Shown here in pieces: positions 1 to 8,123 of a stretch of DNA of 16,702 bases. The stretch lies in NCBI GenBank assembly GCA_955652845.1, contig CATPBY010000492.1, positions 1 to 16,702 on the forward strand, written 5' to 3'. The DNA is from an uncultured Terriglobales bacterium. Its GTDB lineage: Bacteria; Acidobacteriota; Terriglobia; Terriglobales; Acidobacteriaceae. A program made the position numbers and the translations under genes. Numbering within the stretch: position 1 is the first letter of the stretch; every line of letters starts with the position of its first letter. The notes under the pieces are model-generated. The model searched no databases. It saw only the letters and a list, made by a program, of their open reading frames with translations, and was not told the origin of the DNA.

Positions 1-846
1 CGACATCATGGCCACAATGCTTGAAGAGTCCAGTCCTGCGCTGAGAAAAGCGCCCACCGGAACATCGCTGATCATCTGCGAGTCAACCGAACCGCGGAAG
101 CGCTCCCGGATTTCCTCCGCTAGAGATTTTTCAGAGCGCGGATAAGACGCATTTTCAGCCGGGAAGGTCAGGTCCCAATACTTCCTGGTCTTAAGCTCCC
201 CCTCCCGGAAAATTGCGTAATGACCTGCAGGAAGTTTATTAATCCCTCGAAAGATTGTCTTGGGATCGGGGACCCATAGAAAAGTCAAGTATTGATGCAG
301 TGATTGAGGATCGAGCTCAGCTTCAATTTCTGGAACTTCAAGCAGAGCTTTGATTTCCGAGGCAAAAGCAAACTTCCGGCCCTGGTGGAAATAATAAAAA
401 GGCTTCACCCCGAAGTGATCGCGGGCCAGAAACAGCATCGGCTCCCCGGAGCGAAGATCGCAGATGGCAAATGCAAACATGCCATTCAGCCGCTTCACGC
501 AATCCGGTCCTTCTTCCTCGTAAAGATGGATCACCACTTCGGTATCGCTGTGGGAAGAAAACCAGTGCCCCTTGTTCTGCAGCTCCCGGCGCAATTGAGC
601 GAAGTTATAAATCTCGCCGTTGTAGGTGATCCAGACGCTGCGGTCCTCGTTGCACATCGGCATGTGGCCATTGGGGGAAAGATCGATGATCGCGAGACGC
701 CGGCTGCCCAGTCCAACATAAGATCCATCGGGAAACCGCCGTTCCCACAGCCCGGAGTCATCAGGTCCGCGATGCGCCTGGACAGCGGTCATGCGCGCCA
801 GAATCTCTTTATCCCCGCAATTTGCCAGCCCGCTGATGCCGCACAC
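1..846 (-). CDS. asnB: Asparagine synthase (glutamine-hydrolysing), N-terminal 282 residues; runs off the left edge
   Basis: A class II glutamine amidotransferase (Ntn) domain is fused to the start of the asparagine synthetase ATP-pyrophosphatase domain. Such enzymes move ammonia from glutamine to an aspartyl-AMP intermediate, or amidate a sugar or peptide in specialised clusters. I translated the strand by hand without any stop from GTG 846-844. The protein opens MCGISG, so Cys2 becomes the N-terminal nucleophile. Further family signatures are AHRGPDD (residues 24-30), RRLAIIDLS (48-56), YNGEIYN (75-81), ARDHFGVKPFYY (141-152) and the P-loop-like SAGLDSSS (269-276), with Ala where SGGLDSS is commoner. 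The GTG start is chosen because Cys must follow Met; GGAAAGG lies about 9 nt upstream. The gene starts 5 nt after the glycosyltransferase stop, so co-transcription is very likely. The family normally has about 600-650 residues, so over half lies outside the window. The family is certain; whether it makes free asparagine or serves a polysaccharide pathway cannot be told here. Confidence 0.95.
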   Translation of the reverse strand, partial: MCGISGLANCGDKEILARMTAVQAHRGPDDSGLWERRFPDGSYVGLGSRRLAIIDLSPNGHMPMCNEDRSVWITYNGEIYNFAQLRRELQNKGHWFSSHSDTEVVIHLYEEEGPDCVKRLNGMFAFAICDLRSGEPMLFLARDHFGVKPFYYFHQGRKFAFASEIKALLEVPEIEAELDPQSLHQYLTFLWVPDPKTIFRGINKLPAGHYAIFREGELKTRKYWDLTFPAENASYPRSEKSLAEEIRERFRGSVDSQMISDVPVGAFLSAGLDSSSIVAMMS

Positions 847-851
847 AGTGC

Positions 852-1802
852 TCAGCCTTTCCGGGTCTTGAGCCTCAACTCATAAATTTTCGCTTTGATG
901 TGAAACATCTGGACAGCCTGCGATCCACAGTAAATCAGTCCAGGAATACCATCCAGAAACCCAAAGCGAACGAAGTAACGATATAAAAACAGCAGAATAG
1001 GAGACCCCGGCAAGCGTAGGAATTTCCCTTTCAGCCAACGCCGCCGCTGAGCCTGATTTCCTAAAAGCGAGGGCGTCAATTGGTTCGAATTTGCCTTGCT
1101 CAGTTCCCAGACTCGCGCTTCCCAGTTCGAATACTCATCATGCTTGCGTATGTAACGGGAAAGCGTCTCGACGTTGTGATGAATCAGCGGATTCTTCAAT
1201 TTTGCAGTCTGCCCATCCACCACAACGTGTTCATGCACTTCCATATCACACATCGAAGTGTCCTGGTCGCTCAAGCGACATTCAAACCGCCCTTTGCCGC
1301 GCCGGAATAAGGAAAGCTTGTAAAAGGCCGCGTCGCCGTGACGCAGCGCCCGTCCCAGAAAAAACATCTGCAGGGCAATGTAATATCCGTCGAAGTGAAC
1401 GTCCTGGATGGCTTGACGGATTTCTTCCCCCAGTTGGGGCGTGAGCGCTTCGTCCGCGTCCAAAAGAAGAATCCAGTCATACCCCAGAGGCAACGTGTCC
1501 ATAGCCCATTGCCGCTTCTTCGGCCAACCGCCACGGTAGCGGAATTGCACAATTTTTGCGCCAAAGGATCGAGCGATATCGCCTGTCCTGTCGGCGCTGG
1601 CCGAATCGATTACGTATATCTCACCAACCCCGTGTAGAGATTCGAGGCAGCGCGGCAAGTTGTGCGCTTCATTGCGCACCGGGACGATCACACTAATCGG
1701 CAGGGATACGGCCTGGATAGCGGATTCCTCTTGCCTGAAATCCTCAATTTTCTGCATGGGAAAATATTTCGTCCCAAACATATTACCTTGAACCGGCTCC
1801 AT
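852..1802 (-). CDS. Family 2 glycosyltransferase (WaaE/KdtX-like)
   Basis: A 316-residue GT-A fold glycosyltransferase, probably acting at the inner face of the membrane on a lipid-linked or core saccharide. Visible signatures are ISVIVPVRNEAHNLPRCLES (36-55), the nucleotide-binding VIDSASADRTGDIA (64-77) and ILLLDADEAL (111-120), whose DAD is the metal/UDP-sugar DXD motif. A later VHEHVV...IHHN block is typical of the WaaE/KdtX (core beta-1,4-glucosyltransferase-like) subgroup. A hydrophobic stretch near the C-terminus (PILLFLYRYF to GLIYCGSQAVQMF) suggests membrane association. The GT-A core begins only near residue 35 and no strong Shine-Dalgarno site precedes ATG 1802, so Met8 or Met16 are possible starts. 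The next gene is asnB, 5 nt downstream, a pairing often seen in exopolysaccharide and capsule operons. The family is clear; donor and acceptor sugars are unknown. Confidence 0.9.
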   Translation of the reverse strand: MEPVQGNMFGTKYFPMQKIEDFRQEESAIQAVSLPISVIVPVRNEAHNLPRCLESLHGVGEIYVIDSASADRTGDIARSFGAKIVQFRYRGGWPKKRQWAMDTLPLGYDWILLLDADEALTPQLGEEIRQAIQDVHFDGYYIALQMFFLGRALRHGDAAFYKLSLFRRGKGRFECRLSDQDTSMCDMEVHEHVVVDGQTAKLKNPLIHHNVETLSRYIRKHDEYSNWEARVWELSKANSNQLTPSLLGNQAQRRRWLKGKFLRLPGSPILLFLYRYFVRFGFLDGIPGLIYCGSQAVQMFHIKAKIYELRLKTRKG

Positions 1803-1854
1803 GAAATCGCTCTATCCTTGGAGCCGCCGGACAATCCATCGCCCGACTGTCTAC

Positions 1855-1884
1855 TTGCTGCATCTTGCTCCCGGGCTGTAGCAT
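1855..1884 (+). promoter_or_regulatory. Possible sigma-70-type promoter for the aldehyde dehydrogenase
   Basis: The 126-nt gap between the divergent glycosyltransferase and aldehyde dehydrogenase must hold promoters for both. The best plus-strand pair I see is TTGCTG (1855-1860) and TAGCAT (1879-1884) with an 18-nt spacer, 3/6 and 4/6 matches to the consensus. A strong AGGAGG ribosome site follows at 1918-1923, 5 nt before the ATG. The match is weak and could be chance. Confidence 0.25.
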
Positions 1885-1928
1885 AGAAGAGTTCTTTCGC
1901 ATTCTTCCCACCCGTTCAGGAGGCAATC

Positions 1929-3467
1929 ATGGCGACGGAGACACTGGCAAGCCCCACTATGCTCGGAGGCAGCACGAAAGCGAAGGTTTATAAGAATTTT
2001 ATCGATGGCGAGTGGGTCGAGTCCTCAACTGGTGAAACTTTCGAAAACCGAAATCCCGCCGATACGCGTGATGTGGTTGGCATCTTCCAGAAATCTGCGA
2101 AAGCAGACGTGGATACCGCCGTGGAAGCTGCCAGCCGCGCCTTTGCCAAGTGGCGTCTGGTTCCTGCTCCCCGCCGCGCTGAAATTGTGTTCGCCGCCGC
2201 CGAGATGCTGATCGAGCGAAAAGAGCAATGCGCCCGTGACATGACCCGCGAGATGGGCAAAATCCTAAAAGAGACTCGCGGCGACGTCCAGGAAGCCATT
2301 GACACCGCTTACTACTTTGCCGGAGAGGGCCGGCGCATGTTCGGCCCCACAACGCCGTCCGAATTGCCGAACAAGTTCGCCATGGCGGTACGCCAGCCAA
2401 TCGGGGTCTGCGGCATGATTACCCCGTGGAATTTCCCCATGGCGATTCCTTCCTGGAAGCTGCTGCCGGCGATCGTCTGCGGTAATACCTGCGTGATCAA
2501 GCCGGCCCAGGATACGCCGCTTTCCACTTACAACCTGGTGCGCGTGCTGGCGGATGCCGGCGTACCCAAGGGGGTCATCAACATTGTCTCCGGCTTCGGG
2601 CCGCAAGTAGGCGGACCGCTGATGGAGCATCCCGAGGTGCGCGCAATTTCCCTGACGGGTTCGACTGCGGTGGGCCGGATTGTGGGCACAACAGCGGCCA
2701 AAAGCTTTAAGCATTGCTCGCTGGAACTGGGAGGCAAGAATCCGATGATTGTGCTCGACGACGCCAATCTGGATCTCGCCATCGACGGCGGGCTCTGGGG
2801 CGGCTTCGGAACCACCGGCCAGCGCTGCACCGCGACCAGCAGGATTATTGTGCAGAAAGGAATCTACAACGAGTTTGTGGAGCGCTACGTGGAACGCGCC
2901 AGGAGACTGAAAGTCGGCAACGGTCTAGATGAGACCACCGAAATGGGTCCAGCCATCAATGAGAGCCAACTCAAGACCGATCTCAGTTATGTTGACATCG
3001 GCAAGTCTGAGGGCGCCAAGATGAAATGCGGGGGCAATCCGCTCAATAAGGGCGAGTATCAGTACGGATACTTCATGGAGCCGACCGTGTTCATCGACGT
3101 CGATCCCAAGATGCGAATTGCGCAGGAAGAAATCTTCGGGCCGGTAGTTTCGATCATCCCCTGTGACGACCTGGAGGACGCAATTGAGATCGCGAATGGG
3201 ATTGAATATGGATTATCGTCCGCGCTTTATACCAAAGATGTGAACAAAGCCTTTGCGGCCATGCGCGACCTGCACGCGGGGATCACCTACATCAATGCGC
3301 CCACGATTGGCGCCGAGGTTCACTTGCCTTTCGGCGGCGTCAAAGCCACAGGCAATGGTCATCGCGAAGGCGGGATGGGCGCGATTGATTTCTATACTGA
3401 ATGGAAATCAATCTATGTGGATTATTCTGACCGGCTGCAGAAAGCCCAGATTGACAGGCCGGACTAA
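1929..3467 (+). CDS. NAD(P)-dependent aldehyde dehydrogenase (KGSADH-like group)
   Basis: A cytosolic 512-residue aldehyde dehydrogenase that oxidises an aldehyde to the acid. All core elements are present: cofactor segment [13 protein letters not shown] with the oxyanion Asn, [11 protein letters not shown], the FTGST-equivalent SLTGSTAVG, general base Glu266 in LELGGKN, nucleophile Cys300 in [12 protein letters not shown], and the EEIFGPVVS motif. The Glu-Cys distance of 34 is canonical. The overall wording resembles alpha-ketoglutaric semialdehyde dehydrogenase and thermophile 'aldHT' proteins, but the substrate cannot be read from sequence. The start is secure: AGGAGG sits 5 nt before ATG. 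An AlaA-like aminotransferase follows 118 nt downstream beyond a palindromic element. The two could act in one amino-acid or sugar-acid route, though the spacer argues against tight coupling. Confidence 0.93.
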   Translation: MATETLASPTMLGGSTKAKVYKNFIDGEWVESSTGETFENRNPADTRDVVGIFQKSAKADVDTAVEAASRAFAKWRLVPAPRRAEIVFAAAEMLIERKEQCARDMTREMGKILKETRGDVQEAIDTAYYFAGEGRRMFGPTTPSELPNKFAMAVRQPIGVCGMITPWNFPMAIPSWKLLPAIVCGNTCVIKPAQDTPLSTYNLVRVLADAGVPKGVINIVSGFGPQVGGPLMEHPEVRAISLTGSTAVGRIVGTTAAKSFKHCSLELGGKNPMIVLDDANLDLAIDGGLWGGFGTTGQRCTATSRIIVQKGIYNEFVERYVERARRLKVGNGLDETTEMGPAINESQLKTDLSYVDIGKSEGAKMKCGGNPLNKGEYQYGYFMEPTVFIDVDPKMRIAQEEIFGPVVSIIPCDDLEDAIEIANGIEYGLSSALYTKDVNKAFAAMRDLHAGITYINAPTIGAEVHLPFGGVKATGNGHREGGMGAIDFYTEWKSIYVDYSDRLQKAQIDRPD

Positions 3468-3475
3468 CAGTCTTT

Positions 3476-3560
3476 AACCGCAAAGCCGTTAGGCTTGGCA
3501 AAGATCGCAAACAGAACTTTTCTGCGATCTTTGCGGTGGTTCCTGGCGAACTTTGCGGTT
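3476..3560. repeat. Nested inverted repeat (CTTTGCG palindrome) between aldehyde dehydrogenase and aminotransferase
   Basis: An outer 10-bp perfect inverted repeat, AACCGCAAAG (3476-3485) with CTTTGCGGTT (3551-3560), encloses a perfect 12-bp inner stem, GCAAAGATCGCA (3498-3509) with TGCGATCTTTGC (3523-3534), around a 13-nt loop. CTTTGCGGT also recurs directly at 3529-3537 and 3551-3559. No U-run follows the inner stem, so this is not a standard intrinsic terminator. It looks like a REP- or MITE-like palindrome that folds in RNA or DNA. It starts 8 nt after the dehydrogenase stop and ends 25 nt before the aminotransferase ATG, so it could protect the 3' end or modulate readthrough. The sequence symmetry is directly seen; the role is inference. 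Confidence 0.75.
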
Positions 3561-3585
3561 ATGCTTTTGGTTTGGCAGGAACCAC

Positions 3586-4794
3586 ATGCCCGTAACCCAA
3601 GCTCGCGAAATCTCCGCCGCCAGACGTCTGGACAACGTCCGCTACGCGATCCGCGATTTGGCCAGCGTGGCCAGTGAAGTCACCGCCCAGGGCCACGCAA
3701 TCCTCCCCCTCAATATCGGCGATCCCATCAGCTTTGATTTTGCGACGCCTCGTCATCTGATTGAGGCCGTTTATAATGCCATGAAAGATGGGCACAACGG
3801 CTACGCTCCGTCTCCCGGCGTAAGTGAAGCGCTGGAGGCGATTCGCGGTGAAGCCGCGCGCAAAAGCATCACCACCGTGCAGGATGTCTTTGTCACTAAC
3901 GGGGTGAGCGAATCGGTTGATGCCTGCCTTACCGCACTGGTCAACCCCGGAGAAAACATCCTCACCCCGTGCCCGGACTACCCAATGTATTCGGCGGTGC
4001 TGGCCAAGCTCGGCATCGACTTAAATACCTATTTCCTGAACGAAGACGACGGTTGGCAACCTGATCTGATCGATATTCAGCGGAAGATCACATCGCGCAC
4101 CCGTGGCATTGTTTTAATCAACCCCAACAATCCCACGGGGTCCGTCTGTTCGCGGCGCATGCTGGAGCAGATGGCGGAGTTGGCGCGGCGGCATAGCCTG
4201 ATCATCTTTGCTGATGAGATCTACGACAAGCTGATCCTCGACGATGATCGACATGTCTCCATGGCAGCCGTGGCGCCGGATGTTCCCGTGGTCACCTTTG
4301 GCGGGTTGTCGAAGAACTACCTTGCCCCCGGATGGCGCATTGGATGGAGCATCGTCAGTGGCGAAGCGGCCGCGGTGAAACCGTACATCGAAGGAATCCA
4401 CCGGCTGCTTCGGGCACGGCTGTGCGCCAATCATCCGGAGCAGTACGCCATCAAGGCTGCACTGGAAGGTCCTCAGGACCACCTGCTGGAAGTGAGGCAG
4501 AAACTCCGCTCCCGCCGCGACGTGACCGTAAAGTGGTGTAACTCCACCCCGAGGGTAAGCTGCGTCGCGCCGCGCGGTGCGTTCTATGCTTATCCGCGGC
4601 TGGAAATTCCCGAAGGCGACGATATTTTTGTGAAGGAATTATGCCGGCAAAAGCATGTGCTGGCCGTTCACGGTTCCGGCTTTGGCCAGAAGCCAGGAAC
4701 AAGACATTTCCGCATAGTCTTCCTGCCGGACGAAGCGACGTTGACCAAAGCCTATGCCGCGATCGGCGAGTTTATGCAGGAAAGATATAAGTAA
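3586..4794 (+). CDS. PLP-dependent aminotransferase, AlaA-like (class I/II)
   Basis: A 402-residue fold-type I aminotransferase, closest in wording to the AlaA glutamate-pyruvate transaminases. The N-terminal LPLNIGDPISFDFATP followed by DGHNGYAPSPG is characteristic of that group. PLP contacts are visible: NPNNPTG (179-185) with Asn182, Asp210 and Tyr213 in FADEIYDKL, Schiff-base Lys243 in GLSKNYLAPGWRIGW, and the substrate-carboxylate Arg in HFRIVFLPD near the C-terminus. The frame is open upstream to TTG 3553, but ATG 3586 is preferred because GGCAGGA lies 5 nt before it and the extra upstream residues match nothing in the family. The next gene, a CpsB-like phosphatase, begins 19 nt after the stop. 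The likely reaction is alanine formation from pyruvate and glutamate; a different amino donor is possible. Confidence 0.9.
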   Translation: MPVTQAREISAARRLDNVRYAIRDLASVASEVTAQGHAILPLNIGDPISFDFATPRHLIEAVYNAMKDGHNGYAPSPGVSEALEAIRGEAARKSITTVQDVFVTNGVSESVDACLTALVNPGENILTPCPDYPMYSAVLAKLGIDLNTYFLNEDDGWQPDLIDIQRKITSRTRGIVLINPNNPTGSVCSRRMLEQMAELARRHSLIIFADEIYDKLILDDDRHVSMAAVAPDVPVVTFGGLSKNYLAPGWRIGWSIVSGEAAAVKPYIEGIHRLLRARLCANHPEQYAIKAALEGPQDHLLEVRQKLRSRRDVTVKWCNSTPRVSCVAPRGAFYAYPRLEIPEGDDIFVKELCRQKHVLAVHGSGFGQKPGTRHFRIVFLPDEATLTKAYAAIGEFMQERYK

Positions 4795-4813
4795 CCAGCT
4801 TGAGAACCCCGTT

Positions 4814-5551
4814 GTGATTGACATCCATTGTCACATTCTTGCGGAAGTGGACGATGGTCCTGAGTCCTGGGACGACGCGTTGGCGATGTGCCGCATCGCT
4901 GTCAATGATGGCATCGAGCATATTGTCGCCACTCCTCATGCGAATGAGCGATTCGCGTACGATCGCGAATATTTGACTGGCCAGCTTGCCTATCTGCGGC
5001 GAATAGCCGGCTCTGATTTGCGTCTCAGTCTGGGCTGTGATTTGCATCTGTCATATGACAACCTGAAAAAGGTGCTAACACAGCCGGACCGCTACACCAT
5101 TGAAGGCAGCCGCTACTTGCTGGTGGAGTTGAGTAATTACAGCATCCCGGTGCAGATAGATCAGTGCTTCACCCAACTTGGCGATAAGCACATAACTCCA
5201 GTGATTACCCATCCTGAGCGCAATCCTATTCTGCAGCGCAGTCCGCAGCGAGTACTGCAATGGATTGAGCTGGGCTGCGTTGTGCAGGTCACCGCATCCG
5301 CATTGACCGGAGAGTGGGGAGAACAAATATGGCGCTCTACCAAATGGCTGTTCGAACATGATGCTGTACATGTGCTTGCCACGGACGCGCACGACACCCG
5401 GCGGCGCACTCCAAGGCTTTCCGCGGCACGGGAAGCGGCCGAAGAATTCTGCGACGCCAAGGTCGCAAAGGCTTTAGTAGACGATAATCCTCGAGCCATC
5501 GTTAACGGGCAGCCATTGCCTTATTTTCCGAATCCGGTGATGAAGAGCTAG
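4814..5551 (+). CDS. CpsB/YwqE-type PHP-superfamily protein-tyrosine phosphatase
   Basis: A 245-residue metal-dependent phosphatase of the PHP superfamily. Characterised CpsB, YwqE and Wzb-analogue members dephosphorylate bacterial tyrosine kinases that control capsule export and length. Metal-site motifs appear in the expected order: DIHCHIL (residues 3-9), EVDDGP (11-16), IVATPH (37-42), GCDLHL, THPERNP and ATDAHD. The usual GxE motif is replaced by GCD. The start is set at GTG 4814 because family members open M-IDIHCH at this point. The frame continues back to ATG 4754, inside the aminotransferase, which would add 20 residues of no family likeness. No good Shine-Dalgarno site precedes GTG, so translation may be coupled to the aminotransferase stop 19 nt upstream. 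No tyrosine kinase lies in the window. Another PHP activity, such as a histidinol-phosphatase-like one, is a less likely alternative. Confidence 0.85.
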   Translation: MIDIHCHILAEVDDGPESWDDALAMCRIAVNDGIEHIVATPHANERFAYDREYLTGQLAYLRRIAGSDLRLSLGCDLHLSYDNLKKVLTQPDRYTIEGSRYLLVELSNYSIPVQIDQCFTQLGDKHITPVITHPERNPILQRSPQRVLQWIELGCVVQVTASALTGEWGEQIWRSTKWLFEHDAVHVLATDAHDTRRRTPRLSAAREAAEEFCDAKVAKALVDDNPRAIVNGQPLPYFPNPVMKS

Positions 5552-5655
5552 GACGCTTACCCGGAGTCGTTGTTCTCAGCCGTTTTTCTTTGTTGAAGTA
5601 GTCGAGGGGCTTACACCCGCGATGAGCGAGCAACCACTACCGGCCAACGACTGGT

Positions 5656-6222
5656 TCATTGATTCTTGCTGGAGGGATCTTCTGTGGGGGCAGGAGCAGC
5701 GACAGCCGCTGGCGTTTTTGGCTCGGCCGTCATGGCACTTTCCGGATTCAGAAGGTGTTCGTGATCTGGTCCCAGGCCCATCTTTATGAGGGCACGCGAA
5801 TCTGGAACAGTCTTGCTTTGCCAGCCATTTTCAGCCTGGTAGCGCTCCATCGCTTTTTGAGAAGCTGCGTCCCACACACCCGAAGCCTTGCCATCAAGGT
5901 AGTGTTCGCGGATGAGCGCCTCCTGAATCTCGCGGGCACGTTGCGGATCGATTTTCTGCTGCCCATGGCGCCGCCAGTTACCCGCAGTTTTCCTCGCCTT
6001 CTTCCCTTTGCGCGTAGCTTTATGCGTGGAAGTCGAATGATTGGTATGGGTGGTGGACGACGGACTGGCATTTGCCGGAATCAGCGCGCAGGCTACTAAA
6101 AGCATGCAGCCCGCGCTCAGCCTGAGTTTGCCCGGCGCTGTTTTCGAAGCTAAATCCGAATCCTTCAAGCCTTGGTTCCCCCCACCGCCGGCCGCAGACG
6201 GGCAATGAAGATCATCCCTCAT
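5656..6222 (-). CDS. Exported protein with a peptidoglycan-binding-like domain
   Basis: A 188-residue protein, not recognised as a named gene. From the N-terminus it shows a polar lead of about 30 residues and a hydrophobic signal-like stretch, LSAGCMLLVACALIPANA (35-52). Next comes a Ser/Thr/His then Lys/Arg-rich linker (54-88). A compact domain at about 93-150 (REIQEALIREHYLDGKASG, then WDAASQKAMERYQAENGW) is the helix pattern of PG_binding_1-type domains that hold proteins to cell-wall glycan. It ends in a Pro/Ala-rich tail. The long segment before the hydrophobic core suggests translation may start later, for instance at TTG for residue 19 or Met40; I kept ATG 6222 as the longest form. 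The gene begins 38 nt after the HtrA stop on the same strand, so it may share HtrA's transcript and work in the periplasm with it. Domain call fairly sure, role unknown. Confidence 0.75.
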   Translation of the reverse strand: MRDDLHCPSAAGGGGNQGLKDSDLASKTAPGKLRLSAGCMLLVACALIPANASPSSTTHTNHSTSTHKATRKGKKARKTAGNWRRHGQQKIDPQRAREIQEALIREHYLDGKASGVWDAASQKAMERYQAENGWQSKTVPDSRALIKMGLGPDHEHLLNPESAMTAEPKTPAAVAAPAPTEDPSSKNQ

Positions 6223-6260
6223 TAGATGCGAGGTTGCTATTCTTTCGGACCAAATTCAGG

Positions 6261-7835
6261 TTACGGAAGTGTGCCGGCCAAAAATACAGTTCCGCCCTGG
6301 CGCCCAGCGCCGCGCTGTCGCACCAGCAGGACGACATCCTGCCCACTCTTCAGTGTAGATGAGACCCGGTTGAACTCATCCTCGTTGTTCACCGTTTGCC
6401 TGTTAATTTCTAGAATTACATCGCCCCGGGCGACTCCGATGTCATCAGCGAAGGAACCGGCCTTCACTTCCTGTACGATGACGCCTTTCCCAGCCGGAAT
6501 TTCCAATCGGTCCGCCATTTCCTGGGTGAGCGGGCGGACGCTAAGGCCGAGTTTGCTTTCTTTCGGGCCGGCTTCCGCGCTGCCCGCCTCATCTTCTCCC
6601 AGCCGGGCAGCGAACAATTTGGCGCGGTCAGCCACTGTGACCGTGGCTTCCTGCTTCTTATTGTTGCGAATGAATCCCAGTGTCACTTTGGAGCCCGGTT
6701 TACGGCTGGCGATATCTCCCACCAGTTCGTCGCCGTTCTTTACGGTTTTTCCATCGACGGAAATTATGGTGTCACCCACCTTCAGGCCGGCCTGCTCTGC
6801 CGGGCTGCCCGCGGTAACATCCGAGATCGTCACTCCCGAACCGGAGCCGTAGACACGAGCGATAGCCGGATTCTCCTGGGCATTAAACATAATCCCTACC
6901 GATCCTCGCGACACCCGATGATCCGGCCCAATCAGCTGGTTGTAAACCTGAACCACCGTGTTTGAAGGCAATGCGAAGCCGACTCCGGCGTAGGCATTGG
7001 TGTCGGTGAGGATGGCCGTGTTGATGCCGATTACTTCACCTGCCATATTGACAAGGGGGCCGCCGGAATTTCCAGGATTGATCGCCGCGTCAGTCTGAAT
7101 AAAAGACTGGAACTGCCGGCCGGGAACAATGTTCCGCCCCGTAGCCGATACAATGCCGGCGGTCACGGTTTCAGACAAGCCAAAAGGACTGCCAACGGCG
7201 AGCACCCAATCACCCACCTGCATGCTGTCGGAATTCCCCAGCTTAGCCGTGGGTAACCCCTTCTCCCCATCAATTTTGATCACGGCCAGATCGGTTTCCG
7301 TGTCTAATCCGATCACCTTGGCATCGTGCAGGATGCCCGGTGGATCATCGCGCAGCTTCACTCGAATGCGATCCGCTTTTTCCACCACATGCCGGTTGGT
7401 GACAATGTAGCCCTTCGAATCCACGATGACACCGGAGCCTAAGGACCGCTCGCGGATTGCGCCTCCGTTACCACCTTGTCCGCCGAAAAAGCGATCGAAG
7501 AAGTCGTCAAACGGGTTTTCGTCGTCTCCGTCAGGGGGGTTCGGAACCCCGCGCCTACGCGGCCGCGTATTCTTGATGGTCGATTCTGTATTGATATTGA
7601 CGACACTCGGCTCAAGTTGCTTGGAAATCTGCGAAAACTGGTTCGAAAGCTGAGTTGGTGACGGTATGGTTAGAGGAGTCGCATCGGAAGCCTTCTTGCC
7701 CTCCTGGCCCTTAACTCCGTAAGAAATCACAGTGCCAATCAGGATACCCACGGCCAGCGTTATCAATATGGTGAGGGTGTACGCGAAGCGATTGGCTTTC
7801 AAACGCACCCAAAAAGCGCTTCCGCGCTGCTGCAT
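6261..7835 (-). CDS. HtrA/DegP-type serine protease with two PDZ domains
   Basis: A 524-residue Deg-family periplasmic protease/chaperone that degrades misfolded envelope proteins. One N-terminal membrane segment, [21 protein letters not shown] (17-37), anchors or exports it. The trypsin-like domain shows His149 in VTNRHVV, Asp182 in ETDLAVI and Ser257 in [13 protein letters not shown]1 covers about 315-405 ([30 protein letters not shown]). PDZ2 covers about 428-520 ([22 protein letters not shown]). A low-complexity Arg/Pro then Gly/Asp/Phe segment (90-126) sits in the place of the DegP LA loop. The length fits two-PDZ Deg proteins. ATG 7835 is supported by GGAGGA (complement of 7843-7848) 7 nt upstream. 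It follows the 84-residue ORF by 33 nt and precedes the peptidoglycan-binding protein by 38 nt. Whether it is DegP-, DegQ- or MucD-like cannot be decided by eye. Confidence 0.95.
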   Translation of the reverse strand: MQQRGSAFWVRLKANRFAYTLTILITLAVGILIGTVISYGVKGQEGKKASDATPLTIPSPTQLSNQFSQISKQLEPSVVNINTESTIKNTRPRRRGVPNPPDGDDENPFDDFFDRFFGGQGGNGGAIRERSLGSGVIVDSKGYIVTNRHVVEKADRIRVKLRDDPPGILHDAKVIGLDTETDLAVIKIDGEKGLPTAKLGNSDSMQVGDWVLAVGSPFGLSETVTAGIVSATGRNIVPGRQFQSFIQTDAAINPGNSGGPLVNMAGEVIGINTAILTDTNAYAGVGFALPSNTVVQVYNQLIGPDHRVSRGSVGIMFNAQENPAIARVYGSGSGVTISDVTAGSPAEQAGLKVGDTIISVDGKTVKNGDELVGDIASRKPGSKVTLGFIRNNKKQEATVTVADRAKLFAARLGEDEAGSAEAGPKESKLGLSVRPLTQEMADRLEIPAGKGVIVQEVKAGSFADDIGVARGDVILEINRQTVNNEDEFNRVSSTLKSGQDVVLLVRQRGAGRQGGTVFLAGTLP

Positions 7836-7868
7836 AATTGCGTCCTCCAGAAATTAAACAAGCGTAGA

Positions 7869-8123
7869 TTATACCTTTTCGCTATTCCTGAACCCTAGCG
7901 CCGAGGAGAAAGGTAGGGGCTCAATCTGAATTCTTAGTGTTTTTCCCGTGAGTCGTCCCGAAGTCCGGCGCAGTTCAGCCGGGCGACGGATCTCGCGTGA
8001 AATGACCAACATGCTGTGTCCCGCTCCGTGCAAGATTCCTTCGATCAAATTGAGCCACTCCTGGAGACACTCCCCTGACAGGTTAGACGCGCCATTTCTC
8101 CAAAGTGTTACATCGTTTTTCAT
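7869..8123 (-). CDS. Small hypothetical protein, translationally coupled to the permease
   Basis: An 84-residue ORF that I do not recognise. Its ATG (8123-8121) overlaps the TGA of the upstream permease (8122-8120) as ATGA, an arrangement typical of translational coupling, and it stops 33 nt before the HtrA start. The protein has a central helix-like stretch (CLQEWLNLIEGILHGAGHSM), an Arg-rich middle (REIRRPAELRRTSGR) and a C-terminal strand-like segment LRIQIEPLPF. There is no signal peptide, membrane segment or known motif. The location supports a real gene, but it could also be chance frame in a 285-nt space. Confidence 0.5.
   Translation of the reverse strand: MKNDVTLWRNGASNLSGECLQEWLNLIEGILHGAGHSMLVISREIRRPAELRRTSGRLTGKTLRIQIEPLPFSSALGFRNSEKV

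Noticed and set aside
304..885. Plus-strand open frame of 193 codons
   Set aside because: It runs opposite asnB, whose amidotransferase motifs are intact throughout.
5565..5652. AGTCGTTG / CAACGACT inverted repeat in the convergent gap between the phosphatase and the peptidoglycan-binding protein
   Set aside because: Only 8 bp with a 72-nt loop and no flanking T-run on either strand, so I could not support a bidirectional terminator. I see nothing else in this gap.
6226..6852. Plus-strand open frame of 208 codons
   Set aside because: Antisense to the PDZ region of the HtrA protease; Ser/Thr/Pro-rich low-complexity product.
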